From Sphingomonas sp. JC676 (lineage in GTDB: Bacteria > Pseudomonadota > Alphaproteobacteria > Sphingomonadales > Sphingomonadaceae): a DNA stretch of 64,000 nucleotides. Positions 51,807-60,749 of the stretch are shown one piece after another. Every line of letters starts with the position of its first letter. Positions within the stretch are counted from its first letter, which is position 1. Position numbers and translations under genes: made by a program. The DNA is taken from NCBI RefSeq assembly GCF_014489075.1, contig NZ_JACTGR010000004.1, positions 372,001-436,000 of the forward strand, in the 5' to 3' direction. The notes under the pieces were generated by a model. That model ran no database searches. It saw nothing but the letters and a program-made list of their open reading frames with translations, and had not been told where the DNA came from.

Positions 51807-52082
51807 ATGAGCATCTTGATCCTGTTCGGCATCGGCATCGCCTTCGGCCTGATCGCGGCGCTTCTGGATGGCCCGGGCAAGCGGCAGGTCTTCTTGCACG
51901 TCCTGATCGGGATCGTCGGCGCGATCGTCGGCGGCGTCCTCGTCGCGCGTCTGCTCGGCGACAAGGCCTATCACGTCAATTACTTCGATGCCGAGGCCAT
52001 TGCCTGGGCGACGGGCGGCGCGGTGTTGTTTCTGGCACTAGCCAAGCTGCTCGGCGCAGGACTGGGCCGGCGCGCGGCCTAG
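51807..52082 (+). CDS. Small integral membrane protein (91 aa)
   Basis: A 91-residue protein with three membrane helices at about 2-19 (SILILFGIGIAFGLIAALL), 28-48 (VFLHVLIGIVGAIVGGVLVA) and 62-82 (AIAWATGGAVLFLALAKLLG). The glycine-rich second helix is like that of the GlsB/YeaQ/YmgE transglycosylase-associated family, though the match is loose. The ATG at 51807 is used because AGGGAGAG stands before it; the frame is open upstream without support. It overlaps the convergent marC by four bases. Confidence 0.6.
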   Translation: MSILILFGIGIAFGLIAALLDGPGKRQVFLHVLIGIVGAIVGGVLVARLLGDKAYHVNYFDAEAIAWATGGAVLFLALAKLLGAGLGRRAA

Positions 52083-52717
52083 GCGAGGCGCGCCAGGAAC
52101 GGCGCCTCGCTTAGGCCGTCGAAGATGAACTGCACCGCGAGCGCGGCGAGCAGGATTCCCGACACCCGGCCCACCACGTCCGCACCGGTGCGGCCGAGCC
52201 TGGCGACGAGGCCCTCCGATGCCAGCATCGCCGCATAGGTCAGGACCAGGCACAGCGCGAGCATCGCGAGCACACCCGCGGCTTCGATCATTGTGCCGGT
52301 CCGCCCCATCAGCAGGACGATAGCCGACAGCGCGCCGGGCCCGGCAATCAGCGGGAAGGCGAGGGGGAATACCGCGATATCGCCCGGACGGCGGGCGTCG
52401 CGCTTTTCGGGCTCGCTGATCGACGAAAGCCCCGGACTCGAAAAGACCAGGGTCAGCGCGTGCAAGAGCAGCAGGATGCCGCCGGCGACCCGGAATGCAG
52501 GCATCGAGATATGAAGGAGCGAGAGCAGGATCTGGCCGGCCACGGCGAAGAGCAGGAGCACCATGCCGGCGATCGCGATCGAACGTGCGGCCAGCCGGAA
52601 GCGGTCGGGCCGGTGCACATCGGCGGTCAGCGAAGCGAAGATGGCGGCGGTCTCGACGGGACCGATCGTCACGAACACGGTCACGAAGGCGGAGAGGACG
52701 GACGGCGAGACATGCAT
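52079..52717 (-). CDS. MarC-family membrane protein
   Basis: A 212-residue protein with six membrane helices and MarC-type features. It has FVTIGPVETAAIFASLT at the start (the family's IGPxxxxPxF-like region), GGILLLLHALTLVFS, FPLAFPLIAGPGALSAIVLLMG and a final helix VGRVSGILLAALAVQFIFDGL. The family is found throughout bacteria; its role, once linked to antibiotic resistance, is unclear, and transport of small solutes is suspected. It is convergent with the small membrane-protein gene and about 145 bases from the Hsp20 promoter region. Confidence 0.88.
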   Translation of the reverse strand: MHVSPSVLSAFVTVFVTIGPVETAAIFASLTADVHRPDRFRLAARSIAIAGMVLLLFAVAGQILLSLLHISMPAFRVAGGILLLLHALTLVFSSPGLSSISEPEKRDARRPGDIAVFPLAFPLIAGPGALSAIVLLMGRTGTMIEAAGVLAMLALCLVLTYAAMLASEGLVARLGRTGADVVGRVSGILLAALAVQFIFDGLSEAPFLARLA

Positions 52718-52841
52718 GGGCGAAACTCCACGGCTCCTTACTCAAAATCGCGCACTTAGGATCGCTTCGGTCTGCCGCAAGCCCCTGGGAAGGCGCAACA
52801 AACGCCGCCATGCGAAGGTGCAATTTTTTGGCCGGGACGGT

Positions 52842-52868
52842 CTTGAAGCGCGCCTTGCGCTTCCTAAT
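52842..52868 (+). promoter_or_regulatory. Possible RpoH heat-shock promoter of the Hsp20 gene
   Basis: CTTGAA at 52842-52847 and CCTAAT at 52863-52868 with a 15-base spacer resemble the sigma-32 consensus of alphaproteobacteria (CTTGAA...CCCCAT/CYTAT). The position gives a leader of roughly 90 bases before the Hsp20 start. Confidence 0.5.
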
Positions 52869-52907
52869 TCTGCCATCGCCGGTGCGTTCTCGCGGCCGGC
52901 ATTGAGG

Positions 52908-52963
52908 GCGCCGGCTCTCTCCGGCGCTCCTTGTGACCAAGTTGCTCATAGGAGGATTTGCAA
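52908..52963 (+). promoter_or_regulatory. ROSE-like RNA thermometer in the Hsp20 leader
   Basis: The leader has an upstream GC hairpin (GCGCCGG/CCGGCGC, 52908-52927) and, just before the start, TTGCTC (52942-52947) facing the Shine-Dalgarno AGGAGG (52950-52955) across a short loop. Pairing of U-U-G-C-U with the A-G-G-A of the ribosome site with one mismatched G is the signature of ROSE elements that melt at high temperature. Hsp20 genes are their usual targets. Confidence 0.5.
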
Positions 52964-53440
52964 ATGAGGACCAATTTCGACTTTTCGCCCTATCGCCGCT
53001 CGACCGTCGGCTTCGACCGGCTGTTCGACCTGCTGGAATCGAACGCGCGCGCCGATAGCGGCGACGGCTTCCCGCCCTTCGACATCGAGACCATGGGCGA
53101 GGACAGCTATCAGATCACGCTCGCGGTGGCGGGCTTCCGTGCCGACGAGATCGATATCGTCGCGCAGAACAACCAGCTGACCGTCAGCGGCCGCAAGGCC
53201 GAGGACAGCGATGGCGGGCGCTATCTGCATCGCGGTATCGCGACGCGTGCGTTCGAGCGCCGCTTCCAGCTGGCTGACTTCGTCGAGGTGCGCAGTGCCG
53301 ATTTCGACAACGGCCTGCTCCGAATTGCACTGAAGCGCGAAATCCCCGAGGCGATGAAGCCGCGCCGCATCGCGATCGGCTCTGCCCCGCCGGCCAACGA
53401 TCGGCTCGAGGGGCCGCGCTCCGAGCAGGAAGCCGCCTGA
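52964..53440 (+). CDS. Small heat-shock protein, Hsp20 family
   Basis: A 158-residue chaperone with an alpha-crystallin domain. It has an N-terminal arm (FDFSPYRRSTVGFDRLFDLL), FDIETMGEDSYQITLAVAGF, LTVSGRKAEDSD, RGIATRAFERRFQLADFVEV and a strand FDNGLLRIALKREIPE. The class I bacterial type (IbpA-like) holds unfolding proteins in the cytoplasm. The ATG at 52964 has AGGAGG eight bases before it; this Shine-Dalgarno appears sequestered in a ROSE-like hairpin, and a sigma-32-type promoter lies further up. A strong hairpin follows the stop. Confidence 0.92.
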   Translation: MRTNFDFSPYRRSTVGFDRLFDLLESNARADSGDGFPPFDIETMGEDSYQITLAVAGFRADEIDIVAQNNQLTVSGRKAEDSDGGRYLHRGIATRAFERRFQLADFVEVRSADFDNGLLRIALKREIPEAMKPRRIAIGSAPPANDRLEGPRSEQEAA

Positions 53441-53447
53441 GGATGAA

Positions 53448-53471
53448 GGCCCGCCGCCCCGGCGGCGGGCC
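53448..53471. terminator. Bidirectional hairpin between hsp20 and the methyltransferase gene
   Basis: GGCCCGCCGCC at 53448-53458 and GGCGGCGGGCC at 53461-53471 pair perfectly over eleven bases (about nine usable with a realistic loop). It lies between two convergent genes. No U-run on either side, so it may need a factor. Confidence 0.55.
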
Positions 53472-53484
53472 CATTGCCCCGACG

Positions 53485-54465
53485 TCAGGGCGCCTTGGTC
53501 AGGATTGCCGCGACCAGCGCGATCCGGTCGACGTCACGGTACGCGAGGCGCTCGAGCTCTTCGCCGAACACGTCGGGATCGATCTCGCGATAGCGCAGCG
53601 TGCAACTGCACCTTTGCGCGGCTTCGCCAAGCGCCGTCCGAAGCGCATCTTCGCACGCGACGATCGCGCTGCCCGTATAGAGGATCAGCCGCCCACCCGG
53701 CGCCAGCCGCTCGATCGCCGCACGCGCCATGGCGAGCGCCACTTCGCCGCCATGCATGCCGCCGCCGTCGCGGTACCGCCTCTTGGTCTCGTCGACGATA
53801 TAGGGCGGGTTGGCGAGCGCCAGGTCGATCGGCCGCCCGACACTGGCGAGATCGTCGCCCAGCACGGTCTGAAGCGCGACGCCCGCTGCGCGCGCGTTGA
53901 TCGCGGCGAGCCGGAGGGCTAGCGGGTTGACGTCGGTGCCAGTCGCCGCGCCCGCGCCCGACAGCTTGGCGGCAACCACGCCGCCGACCCCGGCACCCGT
54001 GCCGATATCGACAATATGGGCGTGCGGTCGCGCAGGCTGGCTGGCAAGTTCCGCCTCGATCAGCGCCGCGAACCGGTAGCTGTCCGGGCCGAAGAACACG
54101 GCGTCGCGTCCATCGGTGGGATAGGCCGAATGGAGGTACAGTTCGTCCATCAACGACGAGGCGCGCACGCGGCTGCGCAAGCGGCCGTCTCCGGCCGGTT
54201 CGAGCATGCCGGCCAGGTCGAGCAGGGCAAGCAGCTCGGGCTCCAGCAGCTGTGGTGCGAAGGGCAGGCTCCATCCGAGCACGTCGGCAAGCGAGCGCGC
54301 CGTCTCGCGGCCCGGGCGTGCCACGACGCGCGCGTGCGAGGCAGGCGTGGGCGTCACGAAACAATAACTGCGTTCGCGCAAGGCATCGATCAGCTGGAGC
54401 AGGACTCCATCCTCGGGATCGATGGCGAATCGTCCGCCGAGGCCGGCGGGTCCTTCGCGTCGCAT
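53485..54465 (-). CDS. S-adenosylmethionine-dependent methyltransferase (MTS/RlmG-PrmC-like)
   Basis: A 326-residue protein with an extra N-terminal domain (about 1-130) and a class I methyltransferase core. The core has the glycine-rich loop VDIGTGAGVGGVVAA, the acidic TGTDVNPLALRLA and the catalytic NPPY in LALANPPYIVDETK, which marks enzymes that methylate an amide nitrogen or a base amino group (PrmC, RlmG, HemK type). The protein or RNA substrate cannot be told. It is the last gene of the minus-strand cyanophycin operon, 13 bases after cphB. A link to cyanophycin metabolism is possible but unproven. Confidence 0.75.
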   Translation of the reverse strand: MRREGPAGLGGRFAIDPEDGVLLQLIDALRERSYCFVTPTPASHARVVARPGRETARSLADVLGWSLPFAPQLLEPELLALLDLAGMLEPAGDGRLRSRVRASSLMDELYLHSAYPTDGRDAVFFGPDSYRFAALIEAELASQPARPHAHIVDIGTGAGVGGVVAAKLSGAGAATGTDVNPLALRLAAINARAAGVALQTVLGDDLASVGRPIDLALANPPYIVDETKRRYRDGGGMHGGEVALAMARAAIERLAPGGRLILYTGSAIVACEDALRTALGEAAQRCSCTLRYREIDPDVFGEELERLAYRDVDRIALVAAILTKAP

Positions 54466-54478
54466 CGTATCCAGCGGA

Positions 54479-55312
54479 TTAATCGGCCGTCTCCTCGGAT
54501 TGCGTGGCGGCCACGCCGGGGATTCCGCGCTTGAGATCGAACCTGTCGCCGTCGCTCAGTACATGAAGGCGCACATCGTGCATCGACAAGGTCCGTTCGG
54601 GCCGGGCCTCGGCGATGTTGGAGTGGGTAACACCGGAACCATCGACAATATAGACGGCGCCGGCGCCGATCACGCCGAAGCAACAACCCTCGACGACGAT
54701 GGCGGTATCCTCATCGATGCCGATCCCCAGCACGCGCGGGTTCTGCGCGACGGCGCCGAGCAGCCGCCCGATCCGCCCCCGCTCGGCGAAATGCTGGTCG
54801 ATGATCACATTGGGTAGGAGGCCGAGCCCCGGGGCCATGTGGAGATCGCCGACCCGGTGCGATTCCGAGCTGCTGCCCTTGGCCAGCATCGTCTCGCTCA
54901 TCACCGAGGCGCCAGCCGAGGTGCCCGCAATCAGGCCGCCGCGCGCATGGAGGTCGCGAATCATGCGCTCGATCGGAGTGTCTCCGATCTGGCTCGAGAT
55001 GCGAAGCTGGTCGCCGCCGGTGAAGAAGACGCCGGCCGCATCCTGCAAGATCTCCGCCAAACGTTCCTCGCGCGTCTCGCCGCGTTCGTTGACATAGAGC
55101 TCGACCAGGTTGGTCGCGCCAAGCGCCGCAAAGGCTTGCTGGTACGCGTCGAAATAGCCTTCCGGTTCGTGGCTGGCGACGGTGGCGATGACGAGCTTTC
55201 CGTCCCCGATCAGGTCGGCGACGTGCTTGAGGATCAAGCGATCATCCTTCTTGTCCTCATGGCCCCCGATGATGATGAGGGGCCCCGCTTGGTCAGTCAT
55301 GGTCGAGGACAT
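54479..55312 (-). CDS. cphB: Cyanophycinase
   Basis: A 277-residue serine exopeptidase of the S51 (peptidase E/cyanophycinase) family. It has IIIGGHEDKKDD at the start, VFFTGGDQLRI, the nucleophile motif GLIAGTSAGASVMSE with the serine in G-T-S-A-G, and VIIDQHFAERGR with the conserved DQHF. It cuts cyanophycin into beta-aspartyl-arginine dipeptides. Its start overlaps the isoaspartyl peptidase gene by 20 bases. Together with cphA and that peptidase it gives the full cycle of making and recovering this nitrogen store. Confidence 0.92.
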   Translation of the reverse strand: MSSTMTDQAGPLIIIGGHEDKKDDRLILKHVADLIGDGKLVIATVASHEPEGYFDAYQQAFAALGATNLVELYVNERGETREERLAEILQDAAGVFFTGGDQLRISSQIGDTPIERMIRDLHARGGLIAGTSAGASVMSETMLAKGSSSESHRVGDLHMAPGLGLLPNVIIDQHFAERGRIGRLLGAVAQNPRVLGIGIDEDTAIVVEGCCFGVIGAGAVYIVDGSGVTHSNIAEARPERTLSMHDVRLHVLSDGDRFDLKRGIPGVAATQSEETAD

Positions 55313-56183
55313 CCTTTAGTTCGCTGGAATGGAGCGCGGCCCGTGCGTCGGGCAGCCAGCTTGCATGGAGGGCGAGCGCGAAATGTTCGCTATTATGGGC
55401 AACCCCGATGCGGCCGGTCTTGTCGATCACGATCGCGCCCGCTTCGCCGCCAACCCGGGCGAGCCGCGCGATCGCTGCCTCGGCGGCGGGTGTCGCCGTC
55501 TCAGTCTCCAGCGCCTGCATGACCCGCGCGGCGAGCAGCGTGCGCAGGATGCTCTCGCCGTCACCCGAAAAGGCGACGCCGCCAAGCTGGTCGTCGGCGT
55601 AGAGACCCGCGCCGGGGATCGGAGAATCGCCGACCCGCCCGGGATGCTGGCCGCTTAGCCCGCCGGTCGAAGTCGCTGCCGCGATGTGCCCGGCGGCATC
55701 GATCGCGACGCATCCGACGGTGTCATGCTCGATGCTGCAGGCCGGGAGGGGGAAAAGGCGCTCGCGCGGCTCGCATAGCGGCACGCCTTGGTCGCGGGCG
55801 AAGCGCTCGGCGCCCTCGGCGACCAACAGCACCGGCACCGCTTCGAGCATCTTGGCGGCGGTGCCGATCGGGTTGCGGATCCTGCGCACCGCCGCAACGG
55901 CTCCGACAGCGAGCGTCGTTCCATCCATGATAGCGGCGTCCATCTCGATATCGCCGTCGGCGTTCGGAACCGATCCGATTCCGGCATTGAAGTTGGCATC
56001 ATCCTCCAGACAGCGCACCGCGGCCTCCGCGGCCGCGAGCGCGCTGCCGCCATAGCGCAGGACCTCGGCACCCGCCTGGGCGGCGGCCAGAGAACCCGCG
56101 CGGTTCGCCTCCGCCTGGTCGGGTGCGACCGACTTCGCGCCGCCATGGACGATCAGCGCCCAGCATCCATCCGCGTCATGCAT
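55293..56183 (-). CDS. Isoaspartyl peptidase / L-asparaginase (Ntn hydrolase)
   Basis: A 296-residue plant-type asparaginase/isoaspartyl aminopeptidase. It has WALIVHGGAKSV at the start, NFNAGIGSVPNADGDIEMDAAIMDG, and the self-cleavage site HDTVGCVAIDA, where the threonine becomes the N-terminal nucleophile of the beta subunit. Further motifs are ATSTGGLSGQHPGRVGDSPIPG-type residues (T-G-G-x3-x-P-G-R-V-G-D-S-P) and SGDGESILR. It hydrolyses the beta-aspartyl-arginine dipeptides that CphB releases. The ATG at 56183 overlaps the cphA end by eight bases. The gene belongs to the cyanophycin operon between cphA and cphB. Confidence 0.92.
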   Translation of the reverse strand: MHDADGCWALIVHGGAKSVAPDQAEANRAGSLAAAQAGAEVLRYGGSALAAAEAAVRCLEDDANFNAGIGSVPNADGDIEMDAAIMDGTTLAVGAVAAVRRIRNPIGTAAKMLEAVPVLLVAEGAERFARDQGVPLCEPRERLFPLPACSIEHDTVGCVAIDAAGHIAAATSTGGLSGQHPGRVGDSPIPGAGLYADDQLGGVAFSGDGESILRTLLAARVMQALETETATPAAEAAIARLARVGGEAGAIVIDKTGRIGVAHNSEHFALALHASWLPDARAALHSSELKDVLDHD

Positions 56184-58958
56184 GGGCTGCGGCCTCTGGT
56201 TCGGCGAAGGCCATAGCGGCGGCCTCGAAATCAAGGACCTGCCGCCAGACGCGCTCGACCGCCGTCGGCATCAGCACGACCAGATCGCCGGGTGCCGCCA
56301 TGCGCAGGCATGCCTCGGCCGCCTCATGCTCGTCGACGATCCGCCGGATGCGGTCCGGCGAAAGCCCGGAACGTAGTGCTGCGTCCGACATCAGTGAGGT
56401 GACTTCGCCTTCCTGCCGGCCGCGCCCGTCGGGCGCTTCGCGAAACACGATCTCATCGAAGATCTTGCCAGCCAGCCGGCCCATCTCGGCGATGTCCGTG
56501 TCGCGCCGATCGCCCGGGATGCTGACCATGCCAATCACGCGCCCGTAGCGTTCGCGCATCTTGTCGATGACCTGGCCGAGCGCGCTGAGGCTGGCGGGAT
56601 TATGGGCATAGTCGACGATCACGCGAAAGCCGTTGCCGTCATCGACATTGAGCCGGCCCGGGCTTTCCTCGAACGAGGAGGTGAAGCTCGCCAGCGCACG
56701 CCGTACCGTGTCCACGGGCACGCCGTGCGCCAGCGTCATCGCCGCGGCCGACAGCGCGTTCTCGATGTTGAATTCGGCGATGCCGCCCAGCGTCGCCGGG
56801 ATTTCCGCCGCCGGCATCATGCACGCGCGCGCGCCGCCGCGATGGAGGACGATCGTGCCGCCATAGGCTCCGGCCTCCCGGACGACCGCCATGCCACCGC
56901 CCTGGACATGATCGCGCAGCCAGCTCGGCATCAGCGTATCGCCGAACATCGAGAACCAAACGATCTTTCCGCGCGCATGCCTGGCGATCCGCCGGCACAT
57001 CGGATCGTCGGCGTTGAGAATCGAGTGGCCGCGCCGCGCTACGCTTTCGACGACCACCGACTTGACGTCGGCCAGGTCCTCGAGTGTGTTGATGCCCTTG
57101 ATCCCCAGATGGTCGGGCGTGACGTTGAGCACGGCGCCGACATCGCAGCGGTCGAACCCCAGGCCCTCGCGCAGGATGCCGCCCCGTGCGGTCTCGAGCA
57201 CCGCGGCGTCGACCTTCGGGTGGCGCAGGATGCTGCGCGCGCTCTTGGGCCCGCTGGCATCCGCTGCCTTGGTCAGCCGGCCGTCGATATAGATACCGCT
57301 GGTCGTGCTCATGCCGGTGGTCTGGCCGTGCTCGCACAGGATGCGCGAGACCATGCGCACCGTGGTCGACTTGCCGTTGGTCCCGGTGATCGCGAAGATC
57401 GGGATGCGGCTGCGGGAAGGGCGCGGAAACAGCGCGTCGATCACCGGGCCCGCCACATCGCGCGAGCTTCCGCCCGACGGCTCGAGATGCATCCGGAAGC
57501 CTGGCGCGGCGTTGACCTCGACGATCCCGCCGCCGGTCTCGGTGACCGGCCTGGTGATGTCGCTCGACAGGAAGTCGATGCCGCAAACGTCCAGCCCGAC
57601 CACTGTCGCCGCCTGCTCGGCGACCGCGATATTGTCGGGATGGATGACATCGGTGCGGTCGACCGCGGTGCCGCCGGTCGAGAGGTTGGCGGTCTCGCGC
57701 AGCACCACCTGCTCGCCCGCCATTGGCACGCTGTTCAGCGTCTTGCCGCTCTTGGCGAGCAGCGCCTCCATCGCCGCGTCGGATACGATCCGGGTCAGGA
57801 CATTCTCATGCCCCATGCCACGGCGCGGGTCGGCGTTCACATCGGCGATGAGCTGCTCGATCCGGTGCATCCCGTCGCCGATCACGCGCGCGGGTACGCG
57901 CTCGGCGACTGCGACGACCTTGCCGCCGACGACGAGGATGCGATGATCGTTGCCGGCCACCTGCTGCTCGACGATCACCCGGCGCGAATGTTGGGCGGCG
58001 CGCTCGAACGCCGAGCGGACCGCGGCTTCGGAATGGAGATCGGTGCTGACGCCGCGGCCATGGTTGCCGTCGAGCGGCTTGACCACGACGGGATAGCCGA
58101 GCTGCGCTGCTTCCTCGGCAGCCGCATCGACGGTGCGCACGACCGTGCCGCGAGGCACCGGCAGGCCGGCCTCGGCCAATAGGCGCTTGGTCAAACTCTT
58201 GTCGGCGGCGATCTCGACCGCGATGTGCGCGGTCGCGCCGGTGATGCTCGCGCGCAGCCGCCGCTGGCGGCTGCCATAGCCGAGTTGGACCAGGCCGTAG
58301 TCGTCGAGACGCAGCACCGGGACGCCGCGCGCCCTGGCGGCCTCGACCAGAGCGCGGGTCGTGGGGCCAAGCGCCGTCTTGCGGAGCAGCAGTCTGAGTG
58401 CCTCGACCATCGCTGGCACGTCGCGGGCATCTTCGATGGCGGGCGCGCCCAGCATGCGGAGGCCCTCGACCCGGTCGAGGCCTTCGGGGAGCAGCGCGGC
58501 GATGAGCTGGATCGCGTAGGCGCCGGCGGCCAGCGCCGCGGTTTCGTCGCGATATTCGTAGAGGATGTTGTAGACGCCGGCCCGGTCCTTCACCGAGCGG
58601 GTCTTTCCGCGCGTAACCGGGCTGCCGGCCAGGGTCTGTAGCTCGAGCGCTACATGTCGATGATGTGGCCGAGCCAGGTCCCGTCGCGCAGCCGGCGAAG
58701 GAACCCGCCGGGCTCGCGGTAGCTGCAACCATGATTGGAGAGGCCCGGCTGCAGCTCGACCAGCTGTTCGGCAAAGCAGGGCAGCCGATCGCTCGGCCAG
58801 CCCTCGAGTTCGCCAAGGTCGATCTGGACCCGGACCATCGGCCGCACGGAATAGAGGTGCGGGCCGCGGTATACGCTCCGCTCCAGCACCCTCATCCCGC
58901 GCGCGCCATCGGCTTCGATCGCTCGGGCCATGCCCGCTCGCCGCTCCAACGCCGTCAT
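56176..58958 (-). pseudogene. cphA: Cyanophycin synthetase with apparent one-base frameshift
   Basis: The full protein, about 926 residues, is split between two frames. The first 102 codons (58958-58650) end at TAG and contain MRVLERSVYRGPHLYS, ...FAEQLVELQPGLSNHGCS, LRRLRDGTWLGHIID. The rest continues in the next frame from VALELQTLAGSPVTRGKTRS to the end. It includes an ATP-grasp domain (DGNHGRGVSTDL, EQQVAGNDHRILVVGG) and a Mur-ligase-like domain (ITGTNGKSTTVRM, LNADDPMCRR, VDYAHNPASL). In normal CphA the join reads GHI-x-EHVALELQ; here GACATG replaces what would be GA-x-CATG, so one base is missing at about 58655. CphA polymerises aspartate and arginine. If the frameshift is real the gene is broken; a sequencing error is equally possible. 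Confidence 0.85.
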
Positions 58959-59202
58959 ATCTGCCCCATGTGATCGGCCGAACCAGGCCGTAGTCGGGGC
59001 GTAACAAGGGGGCGCGCAGCCAGGTTCCGGAGAATTGAGCTGACCTTAACCCTTGTTATCAAGAAAAATCCGCAGCCGTGGAGGGTGCATGGGCAGAAAG
59101 GCGATCGCGTGACCGGTGCGTGAAACCTAATGCAAGATTATGTGTTGCGAGGTTCCGGCTCTTAACGTGGTCGCGTCGGAACAGGGTCCGGCGCGAGCGA
59201 GG

Positions 59203-59751
59203 ATGATGCAGATAGCGCATAACCGCTCCCGATCGGATGCGTCCGTGCCGGCAGGCCTCCGGCTTCGGGCCACCGCGCCCCGGCCCCGGCTGTCAGGCGC
59301 CGGGGTCGTCGCCTTGCTTGCGCTAGCGCTCGGCGGATGCGGTGCCGAGAAGCGGCCCGCGGGCCCGGACCAACCTCAGAGCGCACCCAACGGCCCCGGC
59401 GATCGGCGCATCGCGGGCGTCGAGGCCAACAAATATCAGGTCGGGCAGGGCGGCCGCTATTTCAGCTGGAATGGCTGTGGCGCCTGTCACGGTTCCGAGG
59501 CGCACGGGGTGCTCGCGCTGGGCGACGACAATTGGCGGGGCGGCGGCGCGTTCGACCAGGTCTATCGATCGATCGCAAACCATCCCGGCCGGACCCCAAG
59601 CTATGGCGAAACGATTCCCGCGCAGCAGCTCTGGCAGATCACCGCCTATGTCCGCAGCCTGAAGGATTTGCCGTCCGTGAACCGCCACCGCCAGGACGTG
59701 GATCAAGCAGGCGAGCCCCAGGGATCCAACTGGTCGGGGCCGGTGCTATGA
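59203..59751 (+). CDS. Cytochrome c (lipoprotein-like), first gene of the oxidase operon
   Basis: A protein of about 182 residues with a basic N-terminus, a hydrophobic stretch ending in a lipobox (LLALALGGC) and one class I cytochrome c domain with the haem motif C-G-A-C-H (FSWNGCGACHGSEAHG) and a later PSYGET-type methionine region replaced by PAQQLWQITAYVRSL. It should be tethered on the periplasmic side and donate electrons to the oxidase encoded behind it. The exact start is uncertain: ATGs at 59203 and 59206 with GAGCGAGG close by, or a later GTG. It overlaps coxB (ATGA), so it belongs to the operon. Confidence 0.8.
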   Translation: MMQIAHNRSRSDASVPAGLRLRATAPRPRLSGAGVVALLALALGGCGAEKRPAGPDQPQSAPNGPGDRRIAGVEANKYQVGQGGRYFSWNGCGACHGSEAHGVLALGDDNWRGGGAFDQVYRSIANHPGRTPSYGETIPAQQLWQITAYVRSLKDLPSVNRHRQDVDQAGEPQGSNWSGPVL

Positions 59752-60749
59752 AGCGCGTCCCGGCATTTCTAGCCCTGTTCGGCCTTGTTGCTTGTGCCGG
59801 CAACCAGTCGGTGCTGAACCCGGCGGGCGACCAGGCGCGCTCGCTCGCTTCGCTGCTGGGGCTTGCGACCTGGATCAGCGGCATCGTCTATCTGCTCGTG
59901 TTGAGCTTTCTCGGGATCAGCCTGTGGCGGGCCCGCCGCGCGCTGTCCGTCGCCGACCGGCCATCGGTCGAACCGAGCGATCCGGCGATGCGCCGCACGC
60001 TGATATTATGGTCCGGGCTGATCGTGGGTGCGCTCACCATCCTGATCGTCGCGAGCTTCCTCGTCGATCGCAGCCTTGCCGATGCCCGTTCGCGCGAGGC
60101 GCTGCAGGTGAGGGTGACCGGGCACCAATGGTGGTGGCGTCTCCAATATCGTGATCCGGCAACGGGCACCTGGATCGAGACGGCGAACGAGCTGCATGTG
60201 CCGGTTGGCCGCACGGTTCGCATCGAGCTCGGCTCGGCCGATGTGATCCACAGCTTCTGGGTCCCCAATGTCGCCGGCAAGATGGATCTAATCCCGGGGC
60301 GCATCAACGTGATCGATATCACACCCCGGCGAACCGGCTGGTTCCGCGGGCAGTGCGCCGAGTTCTGCGGGCTCCAGCATGCCCATATGGCGTTCGACGT
60401 GAAGGTCGAGAACCAGGCCGAGTTCCAGGCCTGGCTCGCCGGGCAGGAGCGCGGCGCCTCCGCGCCGGGCAATGCTGTCCTGGCGCAGGGCGCACAGGTC
60501 TTCGCGGTCAAATGCGCCGCCTGCCATGTCGTGCGCGGGACGGGCGCGGGCGGCCGGGCCGGCCCCGATTTGACCCATGTCGCCGCGCGCCGGTCGATCG
60601 CGGCGGGCACGCTGCCGTTCAGCCGCGGCGGGCTGCAGGGGTGGATCGCACAGCCCCAGGCCGTCAAGCCGGGGACGCTGATGCCCGCGGTCGCGCTGGC
60701 GCCGTCGGACGCGGACGCCGTCGCGCGCTATCTGGAATCGCTCCGATGA
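59748..60749 (+). CDS. coxB: Cytochrome c oxidase subunit II fused to cytochrome c (caa3 type)
   Basis: A 333-residue subunit. A lipoprotein-like leader (FLALFGLVAC) comes first, then two membrane helices at about 35-55 and 85-105. The CuA domain has the aromatic GHQWWWRLQYRD, HSFWVPNVAGKMDLIPG and the copper site C-A-E-F-C-G-L-Q-H-A-H-M. After that a fused cytochrome c domain has C-A-A-C-H (FAVKCAACHVVRG) and a methionine in GTLMPAV. A subunit II with a C-terminal cytochrome c is the mark of caa3-type oxidases. The ATG overlaps the preceding stop. Electrons pass from the haem to CuA and on to CoxA. Confidence 0.93.
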   Translation: MKRVPAFLALFGLVACAGNQSVLNPAGDQARSLASLLGLATWISGIVYLLVLSFLGISLWRARRALSVADRPSVEPSDPAMRRTLILWSGLIVGALTILIVASFLVDRSLADARSREALQVRVTGHQWWWRLQYRDPATGTWIETANELHVPVGRTVRIELGSADVIHSFWVPNVAGKMDLIPGRINVIDITPRRTGWFRGQCAEFCGLQHAHMAFDVKVENQAEFQAWLAGQERGASAPGNAVLAQGAQVFAVKCAACHVVRGTGAGGRAGPDLTHVAARRSIAAGTLPFSRGGLQGWIAQPQAVKPGTLMPAVALAPSDADAVARYLESLR

